Below, piece by piece: positions 1-6,062 of a stretch of DNA of 9,619 nucleotides. A program made the translations under genes and the position numbers. The DNA is from Rhodospirillales bacterium (GTDB lineage Bacteria; Pseudomonadota; Gammaproteobacteria; Steroidobacterales; Rariloculaceae): assembly GCA_024640665.1 (NCBI GenBank), contig JAHEEO010000113.1:1-9619 (forward strand), given 5' to 3'. The notes beneath the pieces are model-generated. The model ran no database searches. It was not told where the DNA came from and saw only the letters and a program-made list of their open reading frames with translations. The stretch's first letter is position 1, and every line of letters starts with the position of its first letter.

Positions 1-84
1 GATCACCATCGGTGCAGACAAACTCCAAACATGGCGGCCGATACTGCCCGCTACTAAACGCGGCTGCGTGTTAGATTCCGCCAT
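1..84 (-). CDS. Probable MATE-family efflux transporter, N-terminal fragment (runs off left edge)
   Basis: An ATG at 84 (reverse strand) opens a frame that reaches base 1 without a stop, giving 28 residues. It begins MAESNTQPRL and continues through GSIGRHVWSLSAPMVI. A short polar start, then a G-S-I-x-R-H motif, then the beginning of a hydrophobic helix with a Pro is how many MATE multidrug/toxin extrusion transporters begin. Known family members are inner-membrane proteins of about 450 residues with 12 helices that export cationic compounds using Na+ or H+. There is no clear Shine-Dalgarno site. The next in-frame stop upstream is only eight codons before the ATG, and no other usual start codon lies between. 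The gene lies 43 nt downstream of the TonB-like gene on the same strand and could be co-transcribed. The call rests on 28 residues, so another multi-helix exporter (for example a polysaccharide flippase) is possible. Confidence 0.55.
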   Translation of the reverse strand, partial: MAESNTQPRLVAGSIGRHVWSLSAPMVI

Positions 85-88
85 GCAA

Positions 89-117
89 CTAAGCCGCAGC
101 GACCACTAAGCGGCAGC
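89..117. repeat. 12-nt imperfect direct repeat with hairpin potential between two genes
   Basis: CTAAGCCGCAGC (89-100) and CTAAGCGGCAGC (106-117) are two 12-nt units differing at one base and separated by GACCA. The single difference makes GCCGC of one unit complementary to GCGGC of the other, so the pair can also fold as a 5-bp hairpin. It lies in the 43-nt gap between the TonB-like gene and the MATE-like gene. No T-tract follows on the minus strand, so it is not a typical intrinsic terminator. It could be an operator-like direct repeat or chance. Confidence 0.4.
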
Positions 118-127
118 ACCCAATGGT

Positions 128-850
128 CTAACGAGCGACGGCATCGAGATGAAAATCAAAGCTTCGACAACCCGGGCGCACGGAAACTGCATTCGACCAT
201 CCGGCATAACGAGATCGAGTGACCGCCCCGACTGCCGGAACTCGAAATATCTCGTCGGAAATCTCAACGACTTGTGGGTCCTTGATTACACCGTCGGTTT
301 CCACCAAAAAACAAATAACGGCAGATCCTTCTTTAGCTTCGCGAATCGCTCTACGGGGATACCAAGGTGTCGCCATTACGTCAGGTATCAGTGGCGGCAT
401 TAGAAACCGCTCGCGTGCCAACAAATCATCGACTCGCGATGCAAGCTCGGGCAGCAGTTGCGCACACCACCAGCCGCCACTGCGGCGCAGGTTATTCCAG
501 GTGCCGCCCAGCGTTGTGTAGTCCAGGTCGGCGGCGAAACTTCTTCCAGTTCTGGCCTCATGAAATGTCAGTTCGCGGCGGTTGGTTTCCCAACCGGATA
601 GCGGCAGCCATTCATTAGTCCGCGAACCGATAATCGCTACTTGAGTCGTCCCACCGCTTTCGAACTTCAGCACAATTCGCTCATCGCTGGCAGCAGAGAA
701 TCCGTAGACAACACAGTTCCAGATTCCGGTTGGATCGATACGCGCCGAAGCAACTTCCGGCAAGACCGTCAAAAGAGGCGTTGATGCCAGCGCAATACAA
801 CCTAGTTGCGCTCGGGCAGCGCCGAATATTGCCGGCAGTAAAGAGCACAC
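128..850 (-). CDS. Exported protein with novel N-terminal domain and C-terminal TonB-like domain
   Basis: This is a 240-residue protein. Residues 1-36 form a signal peptide: a hydrophobic run at about 16-30 ending in VASA before Arg37. Residues 37-130 form a compact, probably beta-rich domain bracketed by Cys46 (GIWNC) and Cys129 (GGWWC), a plausible disulfide pair. A helical linker (about 132-150) leads to a TonB_C-type domain at about 160-237. Its marks are YPRRAIREAKEGSAVICF, then V-x-x-D-G-x-I-x-D-P-x-V-V, and a final RPGCRSFDFHL strand; Cys180 and Cys228 may pair. Canonical TonB passes proton-motive energy to outer-membrane receptors, but it has an uncleaved anchor and a Pro-rich linker, both missing here. 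A role in energy transduction is therefore uncertain. The GTG start at 850 lies 2 nt after the stop of the TPR gene. A GGAGG at 864-868 is 13 nt away, so coupled translation is likely. No exbB, exbD or receptor gene is in view. Confidence 0.75.
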   Translation of the reverse strand: MCSLLPAIFGAARAQLGCIALASTPLLTVLPEVASARIDPTGIWNCVVYGFSAASDERIVLKFESGGTTQVAIIGSRTNEWLPLSGWETNRRELTFHEARTGRSFAADLDYTTLGGTWNNLRRSGGWWCAQLLPELASRVDDLLARERFLMPPLIPDVMATPWYPRRAIREAKEGSAVICFLVETDGVIKDPQVVEISDEIFRVPAVGAVTRSRYAGWSNAVSVRPGCRSFDFHLDAVAR

Positions 851-852
851 GA

Positions 853-1377
853 TTACTGATGGTCCTCCATCGACACGCGTGGGCGTAAACCTGCTTCGTT
901 GAGCATTCCTCGAATCTCGAAAAGTTGTCTTGCGTCAGAATTAATAGCCATTGCAGCTTCCAAGTCCAGTGTGGCTTCGGCATACATGCCCTTTAGCCAA
1001 TAGGCGTAGCTGCGATTGCTCCAGGCTTGCCAATTGTGCTCATTGAGCTCGAGCGAATCATTGCAATAGCGAATTGCTAGGTCTGGCTCATTTTTACCGG
1101 CATGAGCGGCACACAAATTCGACAGCCCCGCTGCGCGGATGCTATCGGGCAGCGACGCCCGGTCGAGACCCAGCAGCGTTAGCTGAATTCCGTCGTCGTA
1201 CTTGCCGAATCGAATTGCATCAGCACCCGCTGCCAATAACGAGTGCCCACCGCCTATCACTGTTCTGTTATCGGCTTGCCGATTCTCGAGCGCCCGGATG
1301 GTGTCGTCGTCTACCTGGGCACTGCAAACCGCTGAAAGACCGGAAAATACGAGACTGATCAATAATTTATCGGCCAT
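853..1377 (-). CDS. Small exported tetratricopeptide-repeat protein
   Basis: This is a 174-residue protein. Residues 1-20 (MADKLLISLV... ending VCSA, cleaved before QVDDD) are a signal peptide. Helical-pair repeats follow at about 46-79, 82-113 and 116-149. The third fits the TPR pattern best: W-x-A-W-x-N-R-x-Y-x-Y-W-x-K-G-x-Y-x-x-A, then a second helix DLEAAMAINSD. TPR folds are protein-binding scaffolds; here it would act in the periplasm. The frame stays open upstream to 1527, but the ATG at 1377 is chosen because it has a GGAGG at 1385-1389 with 7-nt spacing and begins the signal peptide. The longer form would also run across moeA's ribosome site and start. It is first in an apparent operon with the TonB-like gene (2-nt gap), and the two proteins may work together. 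The partner is unknown. Confidence 0.85.
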   Translation of the reverse strand: MADKLLISLVFSGLSAVCSAQVDDDTIRALENRQADNRTVIGGGHSLLAAGADAIRFGKYDDGIQLTLLGLDRASLPDSIRAAGLSNLCAAHAGKNEPDLAIRYCNDSLELNEHNWQAWSNRSYAYWLKGMYAEATLDLEAAMAINSDARQLFEIRGMLNEAGLRPRVSMEDHQ

Positions 1378-1384
1378 TCCAATG

Positions 1385-1389
1385 CCTCC
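1385..1389 (-). promoter_or_regulatory. Ribosome binding site of the TPR gene (decides its start)
   Basis: GGAGG on the minus strand is followed by 7 nt and then the ATG at 1377. It is a full consensus core at ideal spacing, which is why 1377 is preferred over the in-frame start at 1527. Confidence 0.85.
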
Positions 1390-1483
1390 GTGAAAACTCA
1401 CTAACCAATCGGGCAATTCATCAATTAGGTCGTTTAATATGCGCCAAGTTCCCGCCACATGCCAGCCACTGAAAACGAACTGT

Positions 1484-1489
1484 AAAGGA
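1484..1489 (+). promoter_or_regulatory. Ribosome binding site of moeA (decides its start)
   Basis: AAAGGA lies 6 nt before the ATG at 1496. The earlier in-frame ATG at 1439 would add 19 residues with no MoeA similarity and place this site inside the coding region, so 1496 is the better start. Confidence 0.8.
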
Positions 1490-1495
1490 ATCGAT

Positions 1496-2698
1496 ATGAC
1501 CGTCGCTGCCGAGGCCGCCCAACTCATTGAAGATCACATGCCAATATGGTCCAGTAATACCCTGCAATTGGAGGCTGCTGTCGGGCATATCCTTGCGGAG
1601 GATATTGCGGCCGATCGTGATGTTCCGGCTTTCGACCGAGTCACGATGGATGGCATCGCGATAAACTTTTCGGCGTATTCAGCGGGTAGGCGCAGCTTCA
1701 ATGTCTGCGGCGTGCAGGCGGCTGGCGTGGCCCCGCTCGCTCTGGACAACAAAGACCAGTGTGTGCGAGTAATGACTGGCGCTGTATTGCCGATTGCCAC
1801 CGATACGGTCATTCCGATCGAACGCATCGAGCTAAACGGTGATGCCGCGGAGATTTCGTCGACCGCTCAAGTAGCCGAAGGTCAGTTCGTGCATCGACGC
1901 GGTTCTGATGGTGCCCAAGGATCTATTGTGCTCAAACGCGGCACACGAATTCGCTCACCCGAAATGGCCGTGCTGGCCAGCGTCGGCAAAGCGCAATTTC
2001 AAGTTACGCGGCCACCGAGAATTGCCGTCATTTCGACCGGCGACGAATTGGTTGATGTAGCTGAGCCGGTGTTGCCGCACCAAATACGCTCGAGCAATGG
2101 CCGAGCGATACAAGCAGCCATAACCCTGCATCAGTGCGGGTATGCAACGCGGACACGATTACGCGACGAGCCAGCTGATTTATTAGCAACCATCTCACGC
2201 CTGCATGCCGAGAATGACGTGCTGATTCTCAGCGGCGGCGTATCTATGGGCGATTTCGATTTCGTGCCGGGTGCATTGGATCATCTTGGTGCCAAACGCG
2301 TTTTTCACAGAATTGATCAAAAGCCGGGGCGACCCATGTGGTTCGGAGTTAGCCGCGACGGAAAACCTATCTTCGCTTTGCCCGGGAATCCAGTCTCGAC
2401 CCTGGTCTGTTTAAGCCGGTATGTGATCCCCGCGTTGCGTACTTCACTTGGCGATGTAAACATACAAACGGAAATCGCGAGCTTGAGTGCAAACGTTACG
2501 GACGGACCCAAAGATTGGACATACTTCGTGCCGGTCACGTTGCAATGGCAGCGCGATGGACGCTTATTGGCAACTCCGCACAAGATAAACACATCGGGTG
2601 ATTTTGCTTCTCTAGCTGGAACTGACGGCATAGCGGAATTGGGCATCGATGAGAATGCCCGCAACATAGGATCACCCGTCGCCATCTATAAATGGTAG
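1496..2698 (+). CDS. moeA: Molybdopterin molybdenumtransferase MoeA
   Basis: This 400-residue protein has the normal length for MoeA, which inserts molybdate into adenylylated molybdopterin, the last common step of molybdenum-cofactor synthesis in the cytoplasm. Motifs in family order: DVPAFDRVTMDGIAI (about 42-56, the family's D-x-P-x-F-D...MDG signature); VRVMTGAVLPIATDTVIP (90-107, the MTGA loop); RRGSDGAQGSIVLKRG (134-149); VISTGDEL (178-185), with the Glu that aligns with a catalytic acid in E. coli MoeA; LILSGGVSMGDFDFV (243-257), with the conserved Asp; QKPGRPMWFG (275-284); and FALPGNPVS (293-301). FDRVTMDG replaces the common FDNSAMDG, a variant I associate with a subset of MoeA proteins. 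The C-terminal part (from about 330) matches domain IV in position. The start is set by AAAGGA at 1484-1489. It is a single gene with no other cofactor genes beside it. Confidence 0.95.
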   Translation: MTVAAEAAQLIEDHMPIWSSNTLQLEAAVGHILAEDIAADRDVPAFDRVTMDGIAINFSAYSAGRRSFNVCGVQAAGVAPLALDNKDQCVRVMTGAVLPIATDTVIPIERIELNGDAAEISSTAQVAEGQFVHRRGSDGAQGSIVLKRGTRIRSPEMAVLASVGKAQFQVTRPPRIAVISTGDELVDVAEPVLPHQIRSSNGRAIQAAITLHQCGYATRTRLRDEPADLLATISRLHAENDVLILSGGVSMGDFDFVPGALDHLGAKRVFHRIDQKPGRPMWFGVSRDGKPIFALPGNPVSTLVCLSRYVIPALRTSLGDVNIQTEIASLSANVTDGPKDWTYFVPVTLQWQRDGRLLATPHKINTSGDFASLAGTDGIAELGIDENARNIGSPVAIYKW

Positions 2699-2710
2699 GT
2701 TACGCAGCTG

Positions 2711-2738
2711 AGCGCTGAATCGTTTACGCGCCAGCGCT
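2711..2738. repeat. Inverted repeat in the convergent gap, possible weak terminator
   Basis: AGCGCTG (2711-2717) and CAGCGCT (2732-2738) form a perfect 7-bp stem with a 14-nt loop in the 38-nt gap between the ends of moeA and the DUF3570 gene. The right arm overlaps the DUF3570 stop codon. Neither strand has a T-tract after it, so intrinsic termination is not well supported. Position between convergent genes is the main argument. Confidence 0.3.
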
Positions 2739-3933
2739 AGAACCAGAACGACAGAAACACCTGAATAACATCGGCTTCGAAGTTGAAGAACGGCTCTTCA
2801 CCCGGCGCGACGCCTTGAACCCTTAGATCGCGAAAATCTTCGTAGTCGAACAAGATGTGGTCGTAAGACATACTGATCGTGCCACGATCCACGAACTTCC
2901 AGCCGCTGCGCACGATGTCGTAACTCACACCCAAGCCGAGTGTCGTACTCGTAAAAGTGCTGAGCTCTTTGTCGCGAGCCATGAAATTCTGCGAGCGAGA
3001 AAACGCAAACAGATCAGAAAAGAACCCGGCCCGATCCTGCGAGTAGGAACGTACGTTGGCTTCGAATATCCAACCATTATCCAGCGGATGCGTATAACCC
3101 AGTTCAAAAGCAGTTGCTTTGATATCCCATGAATCTGCATAGCTGCGGTATTCGCCATGAATGGCCGCGCGATATGGCAGGAAGTATCGGAACCGAATGG
3201 CGCCCGCATCACTGGTGCGAGTTCGAGGGTAAAGCTCGGTTTCATAGGAATAACCGCGCCCGCTTGCGCCATCGAGGAACCGCACCGAGCGATAGGGATT
3301 ATTCAAGAAACCTTCATCGGTTATTGTCTCGAAGGACAGGCCAATCAACAGGTTCTTGGTAAGTATTTGAGACAGGCCTATGCGATATTGTTGTCGCTGC
3401 ACAGGTTCGGAAAAATTCTCGTCCCCTCGGCGACCCACTTCATCATTGCCGACCGAATATCCCAATGAGATGGTTGTAAGATCGCCGAACATGTCTTGGC
3501 TGACCCCAAGACTGAATGTTTCTGCCGAATAGTCATTCTCCTGACTGGACGTAAAACCAACATTCAGCAGCCATTTATCATGCAAGAAATCCAGGCCAAC
3601 GGAATTCTGCGTTCGCTTTTCTGTATATTCACTTGCAGTTGTAATGACGTCGATCGATGCACTGCTCACCTCATCGATGTAGTAGTTTGCAGACGCCGAA
3701 AACTTGCCGGCAAATTCCTTGCGGACCAATAACGATGGACCCTGAATTGTGACGCCGTCGCCATTATAGGAATGAAACAGCAGATCCGCGCGGTCCTCGG
3801 GCAGCACAGCCGCCATTGACTGCGAAACTATCGCGCCGGCCAAACATAGCAACAGACACGCAGCAACCACCCGACTGCGAACACCAGTCGTTCGCCTATA
3901 TGCTCGCGCCGTGACCTTTTGTGAATGCTTCAT
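2737..3933 (-). CDS. DUF3570 family outer-membrane beta-barrel protein
   Basis: This is a 398-residue protein of unknown function. A long basic n-region (several Arg/Lys in the first 22 residues) and the hydrophobic run VVAACLLLCLAGAIV end in a cleavage motif SMA/AVLPED. The mature part is a string of alternating amphipathic strands with aromatic girdles. DUF3570 hallmarks as I know them are DRADLLFHSYNGDGVTIQGP near the start, SASANYYIDEVSSASIDVITTAS, the stretch SQILTKNLLIGLSFETITDEGFLNNPYRSVRFLDG, and DKELSTFTSTTLGLGVSY. It ends FLSFWF, an aromatic C-terminus typical of proteins folded by the BAM machinery. Last gene of the six-gene operon. The ATG at 3933 lies 8 nt after the DUF4266 stop. 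A GTG at 3942 that overlaps that stop by 1 nt is an alternative, and neither has a strong ribosome site, which points to coupled translation. DUF3570 and DUF4266 genes are commonly neighbours. Confidence 0.9.
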   Translation of the reverse strand: MKHSQKVTARAYRRTTGVRSRVVAACLLLCLAGAIVSQSMAAVLPEDRADLLFHSYNGDGVTIQGPSLLVRKEFAGKFSASANYYIDEVSSASIDVITTASEYTEKRTQNSVGLDFLHDKWLLNVGFTSSQENDYSAETFSLGVSQDMFGDLTTISLGYSVGNDEVGRRGDENFSEPVQRQQYRIGLSQILTKNLLIGLSFETITDEGFLNNPYRSVRFLDGASGRGYSYETELYPRTRTSDAGAIRFRYFLPYRAAIHGEYRSYADSWDIKATAFELGYTHPLDNGWIFEANVRSYSQDRAGFFSDLFAFSRSQNFMARDKELSTFTSTTLGLGVSYDIVRSGWKFVDRGTISMSYDHILFDYEDFRDLRVQGVAPGEEPFFNFEADVIQVFLSFWF

Positions 3934-3941
3934 GACACGCA

Positions 3942-4178
3942 CTAATTGCAGCCGCAGCCGCCGCCGGAACTGCCGGTTGCCCCACGGGCACCCTCACGCG
4001 CCTCGTAGACATGGTGCATGTACGAACTAGAAACGGGATTGCGGTCAAACGACATGATCGGATCTGCAATTCGATCGCGCTCGTATGGCTTAACCCAGGG
4101 CTCAATGCCGCCGCAGCCAGTCAACGCAGCCACCAACAAAGCGATTCCAATGAGCCGCATCAAATATGCTGATCGCAT
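3942..4178 (-). CDS. DUF4266 small lipoprotein with Gly-Cys tail
   Basis: This is a 78-residue protein. It has a lipoprotein signal peptide with lipobox LTGC (Cys22 acylated, Gly at +2, so outer-membrane sorting is allowed). The mature peptide carries the DUF4266 core: WVKPYERDRIADPIMSFDR, then YMHHVYEAREGARGATG. It finishes in a glycine-rich tail with two cysteines, GGGCGCN (Cys75, Cys77). The core plus tail is the family signature as I know it; the function is unknown. The C-x-C pair could bind a metal or take part in thiol-disulfide exchange with the TlpA-like protein encoded just upstream, which is inference. The ATG at 4178 has GGGAG (4185-4189) at 6-nt spacing, and that site overlaps the last sense codons of the tlpA-like gene. 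The gap to that gene is 3 nt. Confidence 0.9.
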   Translation of the reverse strand: MRSAYLMRLIGIALLVAALTGCGGIEPWVKPYERDRIADPIMSFDRNPVSSSYMHHVYEAREGARGATGSSGGGCGCN

Positions 4179-4181
4179 GAT

Positions 4182-4670
4182 TTACTCCCGCAACAAGGCT
4201 CGAATCTGGCTCTGATAATCATTCTCGTAGCCTTTCTGATAACCGTGGTGGATGAAACGCATGTTGCCTTCTCGATCTACCATTACGGTGCTTGGCATCG
4301 CCACAACATCGTACATTTCGCTGACGCTGTTTTTCGGGTCGAACAAGATGTCGAAGCTCACCGGCGTCTCTTCGAGAAATCTATCCGAAAGTCGCGAATC
4401 TTCCTCGACATTCACTCCAAGCAGCGTGAAACCCAAGTCGCTATAGCGCTGATGCAGGGCTTCAAGATGCGGCATCTCTTCGCGGCAAGGTCCGCACCAG
4501 GTAGCCCAGAAGTTAATCATCACGACATTACCGCGCAGATCATCCAGCGAGACCTGCCCCCCGTTGCGTGAATCGAGCGTGAAGCTGGGCGCTGCACCCG
4601 ATAACTCACCTGCCAACGCAGGGAACGTCACGACTGCCGCGGCCACCAAAGTTGAAACTACCTTTCGCAT
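4182..4670 (-). CDS. TlpA-like periplasmic thiol-disulfide protein
   Basis: This is a 162-residue thioredoxin-fold protein of the AhpC/TSA-Redoxin/TlpA group. Residues 1-20 form a signal peptide ending PALA/GELSG. The fold follows: entry segment APSFTLDSRNGGQVSLDDLRG (27-47), strand NVVMINFWATW, active site WCGPC (Cys59, Cys62), and the cis-proline loop AMPST (Pro126). Family members in the periplasm mostly reduce disulfides, for example in apocytochrome c maturation or on copper-binding partners. WCGPC is the thioredoxin-type motif. GGAGG at 4678-4682 lies 7 nt before the ATG. It sits 25 nt after the lipobox-barrel gene and 3 nt before the DUF4266 gene. The operon context suggests a dedicated partner, either haem-site cysteines in the HzsA-like protein or the Cys pair of DUF4266. 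This is inference. Confidence 0.9.
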   Translation of the reverse strand: MRKVVSTLVAAAVVTFPALAGELSGAAPSFTLDSRNGGQVSLDDLRGNVVMINFWATWCGPCREEMPHLEALHQRYSDLGFTLLGVNVEEDSRLSDRFLEETPVSFDILFDPKNSVSEMYDVVAMPSTVMVDREGNMRFIHHGYQKGYENDYQSQIRALLRE

Positions 4671-4695
4671 CGTTGCACCTCCGTGTGCCCAGTGC

Positions 4696-5352
4696 TTAGA
4701 AAAAGAACGTCAAGCCAACATGTGCCTCGAGGTTATTCACCGTTTTTTCCTGGCCAAGCAAATCCACATCCAGTATGTGATCACGCACATCCACGTGAAC
4801 TGCCAACCAATCGAGCGGCAAGAAACGCATTCCCGCGCCGAAATTAACCGTAAACCTGTCGTCCCCGGCAAATGTCGTTTTACCCACGCCGGCGATAATA
4901 TAAAACGCTGTATTCAAGGCCCGGTTGCGGCCGATAAAGCTCTCGCCAGGAAACAGGTTGTACCCCATCGAAAGGTTATAGTAGGAGTAATCACGCTGTG
5001 GATCTGTGAGCAATTGCGCAGCACCGCTCAATCGCTCGAAACTGGTGAGCTCCGTCGTAGTCTGTCCGCCGGCCAATTCTACGAAGAAGCCTTCCGTTAT
5101 GTGATATGCGAAACGCAGCCCAGAAACCGTGTTGACACCAAAGTCTTCGACGCTCATTTGCCCGGCGAAAAGACCTACCTCGAAGTCTTCTGTGTCAATT
5201 TCCGCTGGATCAATGACCCGGCGTTCAACCTCGGGCTCGATAACCGGCACAGGCTGGTCATTTTCAGCCTGCACAATGCTGCGTCGGCCACAACCGCTCA
5301 GACTCAGCGACAGCGTTGCCGCTAAAAGAAGAACGAGAAACCTGCTTTCCAT
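4696..5352 (-). CDS. Lipobox-bearing outer-membrane beta-barrel domain protein
   Basis: This is a 218-residue protein. A lipoprotein signal has lipobox LSGC (Cys21, Gly at +2), then a short acidic, Pro-containing linker (about 28-52), then a small barrel from FEVGLFAGQ to the end. Strands alternate with turns: NTVSGLRFAYHITEGFFVELAGG, YSYYNLSMGYNLFPGESF, TAFYIIAGVGKTTF, RFTVNFGAGMRFLPLDWLAV, and a terminal VGLTFFF. The aromatic end is a BAM-type signal. This resembles the small barrel family named 'outer membrane beta-barrel domain-containing protein' (OMP_myx_plus type, from memory). It shares a strand plan with the barrel of the gene just upstream, so the two look like diverged paralogues. 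The ATG at 5352 has GAGGA (5362-5366) at 9-nt spacing. The gene overlaps the end of the SH3-barrel gene by 31 nt in another frame. The function is unknown. Confidence 0.85.
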   Translation of the reverse strand: MESRFLVLLLAATLSLSLSGCGRRSIVQAENDQPVPVIEPEVERRVIDPAEIDTEDFEVGLFAGQMSVEDFGVNTVSGLRFAYHITEGFFVELAGGQTTTELTSFERLSGAAQLLTDPQRDYSYYNLSMGYNLFPGESFIGRNRALNTAFYIIAGVGKTTFAGDDRFTVNFGAGMRFLPLDWLAVHVDVRDHILDVDLLGQEKTVNNLEAHVGLTFFF

Positions 5353-6059
5353 TCTCTAATTTCCTCATTGTCATCACGGCTCGTAAACGTGACATACGTT
5401 TTATATTCCGTGCGAAATACAAACCTTCGCGTCAAGTACGTGCGCACGCCGAAGCCTGCAAGCGCAAAAGAATCGCGACGATCCAATGTGTCAACCAAAG
5501 TTGCCTTCGGTTTTGTGTTGATGGAACCGGTACCCAACGTAAAAAATGGAGACCACCGCTTTTCCGGAAACATCAGATGCATCACGTTTATGCTGTACAT
5601 CTGGCTGTCTGAGAAGCGGCCCAAGACTTGCGCCAAACCGAGTTCAAGTGAGAGGTTTTCGGTCAGCGCAAATGCGCCATATGCCGAGATCACATTGGCG
5701 CCGCCAAAGTCTCCGTATAGCGTTCCTACCTCCCAGCGCCGGTCTCGATAGTCGCCTAGCGCCAAGCCGGGTATGTCGAATGCCTCGCCTTCAAGATCAA
5801 AAGTGCGCTGCAGCTGTTCCAGATGAACCCAACCTTCGACATCCCGTTCCACGCGAATCTGAAACCACTCGGTACGGCGCTTTAGTACTTCGACTTCTTC
5901 GCCGCGTTCGCCAATATAGAAAACCGGGTAGCCGCGACCAGGACCGCTATGCAACTCGATAAACGGATCGTCAATGACAACTCGAACGTATTCATCCTGA
6001 GCACGTGCAATGCTCGTGATAACAAGCATTGAGCAGACCATTATGAATACGCGTATCAC
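5322..6059 (-). CDS. SH3-domain plus outer-membrane beta-barrel protein
   Basis: This is a 245-residue protein. The signal peptide ends IARA/QDEY (20/21). Residues 24-86 form a bacterial SH3 (SH3_3-type) domain: V-x-V-x-x-x-x-x-E-L-H-S-GPGRGYPVFYIGERGEEVEVL, then W-F-Q-I-R-V and the closing EGWVHLEQLQ. Such domains often bind peptidoglycan or proteins. From about residue 105 a small barrel follows (RRWEVGTLYGDFGG, ISAYGAFALTENLSLELGL, FALAGFGVRTYLTRRFVFRTEY) ending GFSFFF. The likely layout is a barrel in the outer membrane with a periplasmic SH3 domain near the cell wall. The GTG at 6059 is 3 nt after the stop of the HzsA-like gene. It is preferred over the ATG at 6041 because it gives a basic n-region, although no strong ribosome site is visible. 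Its 3' end overlaps the next gene by 31 nt. Confidence 0.85.
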   Translation of the reverse strand: MIRVFIMVCSMLVITSIARAQDEYVRVVIDDPFIELHSGPGRGYPVFYIGERGEEVEVLKRRTEWFQIRVERDVEGWVHLEQLQRTFDLEGEAFDIPGLALGDYRDRRWEVGTLYGDFGGANVISAYGAFALTENLSLELGLAQVLGRFSDSQMYSINVMHLMFPEKRWSPFFTLGTGSINTKPKATLVDTLDRRDSFALAGFGVRTYLTRRFVFRTEYKTYVTFTSRDDNEEIREWKAGFSFFF

Positions 6060-6062
6060 GAG

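Larger units (their letters stand above)
1378..1495. promoter_or_regulatory. Divergent intergenic control region between the TPR gene and moeA
   Basis: This 118-bp gap must hold the promoters of both the minus-strand TPR operon and plus-strand moeA. It is AT-richer than the flanking genes around 1391-1440. TAATAT at 1435-1440 resembles a -10 box facing moeA, but I find no good -35 box at 16-18 nt, so exact promoters are not assigned. The two ribosome sites lie at its ends. Confidence 0.5.

Noticed and set aside
2..109. Plus-strand open frame from the left edge ending at 109, as the tail of a convergent gene
   Set aside because: Its 35 residues are unlike any family I know, while the minus-strand frame over the same bases gives a MATE-like N-terminus starting with ATG.
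1439..1495. An N-terminal extension of MoeA from the ATG at 1439
   Set aside because: It adds residues unlike MoeA and ignores the good AAAGGA site before 1496.
853..1527. A longer 224-residue form of the TPR protein
   Set aside because: The extra 50 residues have no ribosome site, would bury the signal peptide, and overlap the moeA start. GGAGG favours 1377.
2711..2738. A firm bidirectional rho-independent terminator
   Set aside because: The stem is perfect but the loop is long and neither strand has a T-tract, so it is kept only as a low-confidence inverted repeat.
4564..5325. A 253-codon open frame on the plus strand
   Set aside because: It lies antisense to the lipobox-barrel gene and the start of the tlpA-like gene, has no domain, and no signal or ribosome site that stands out. 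It is a shadow of the real genes.
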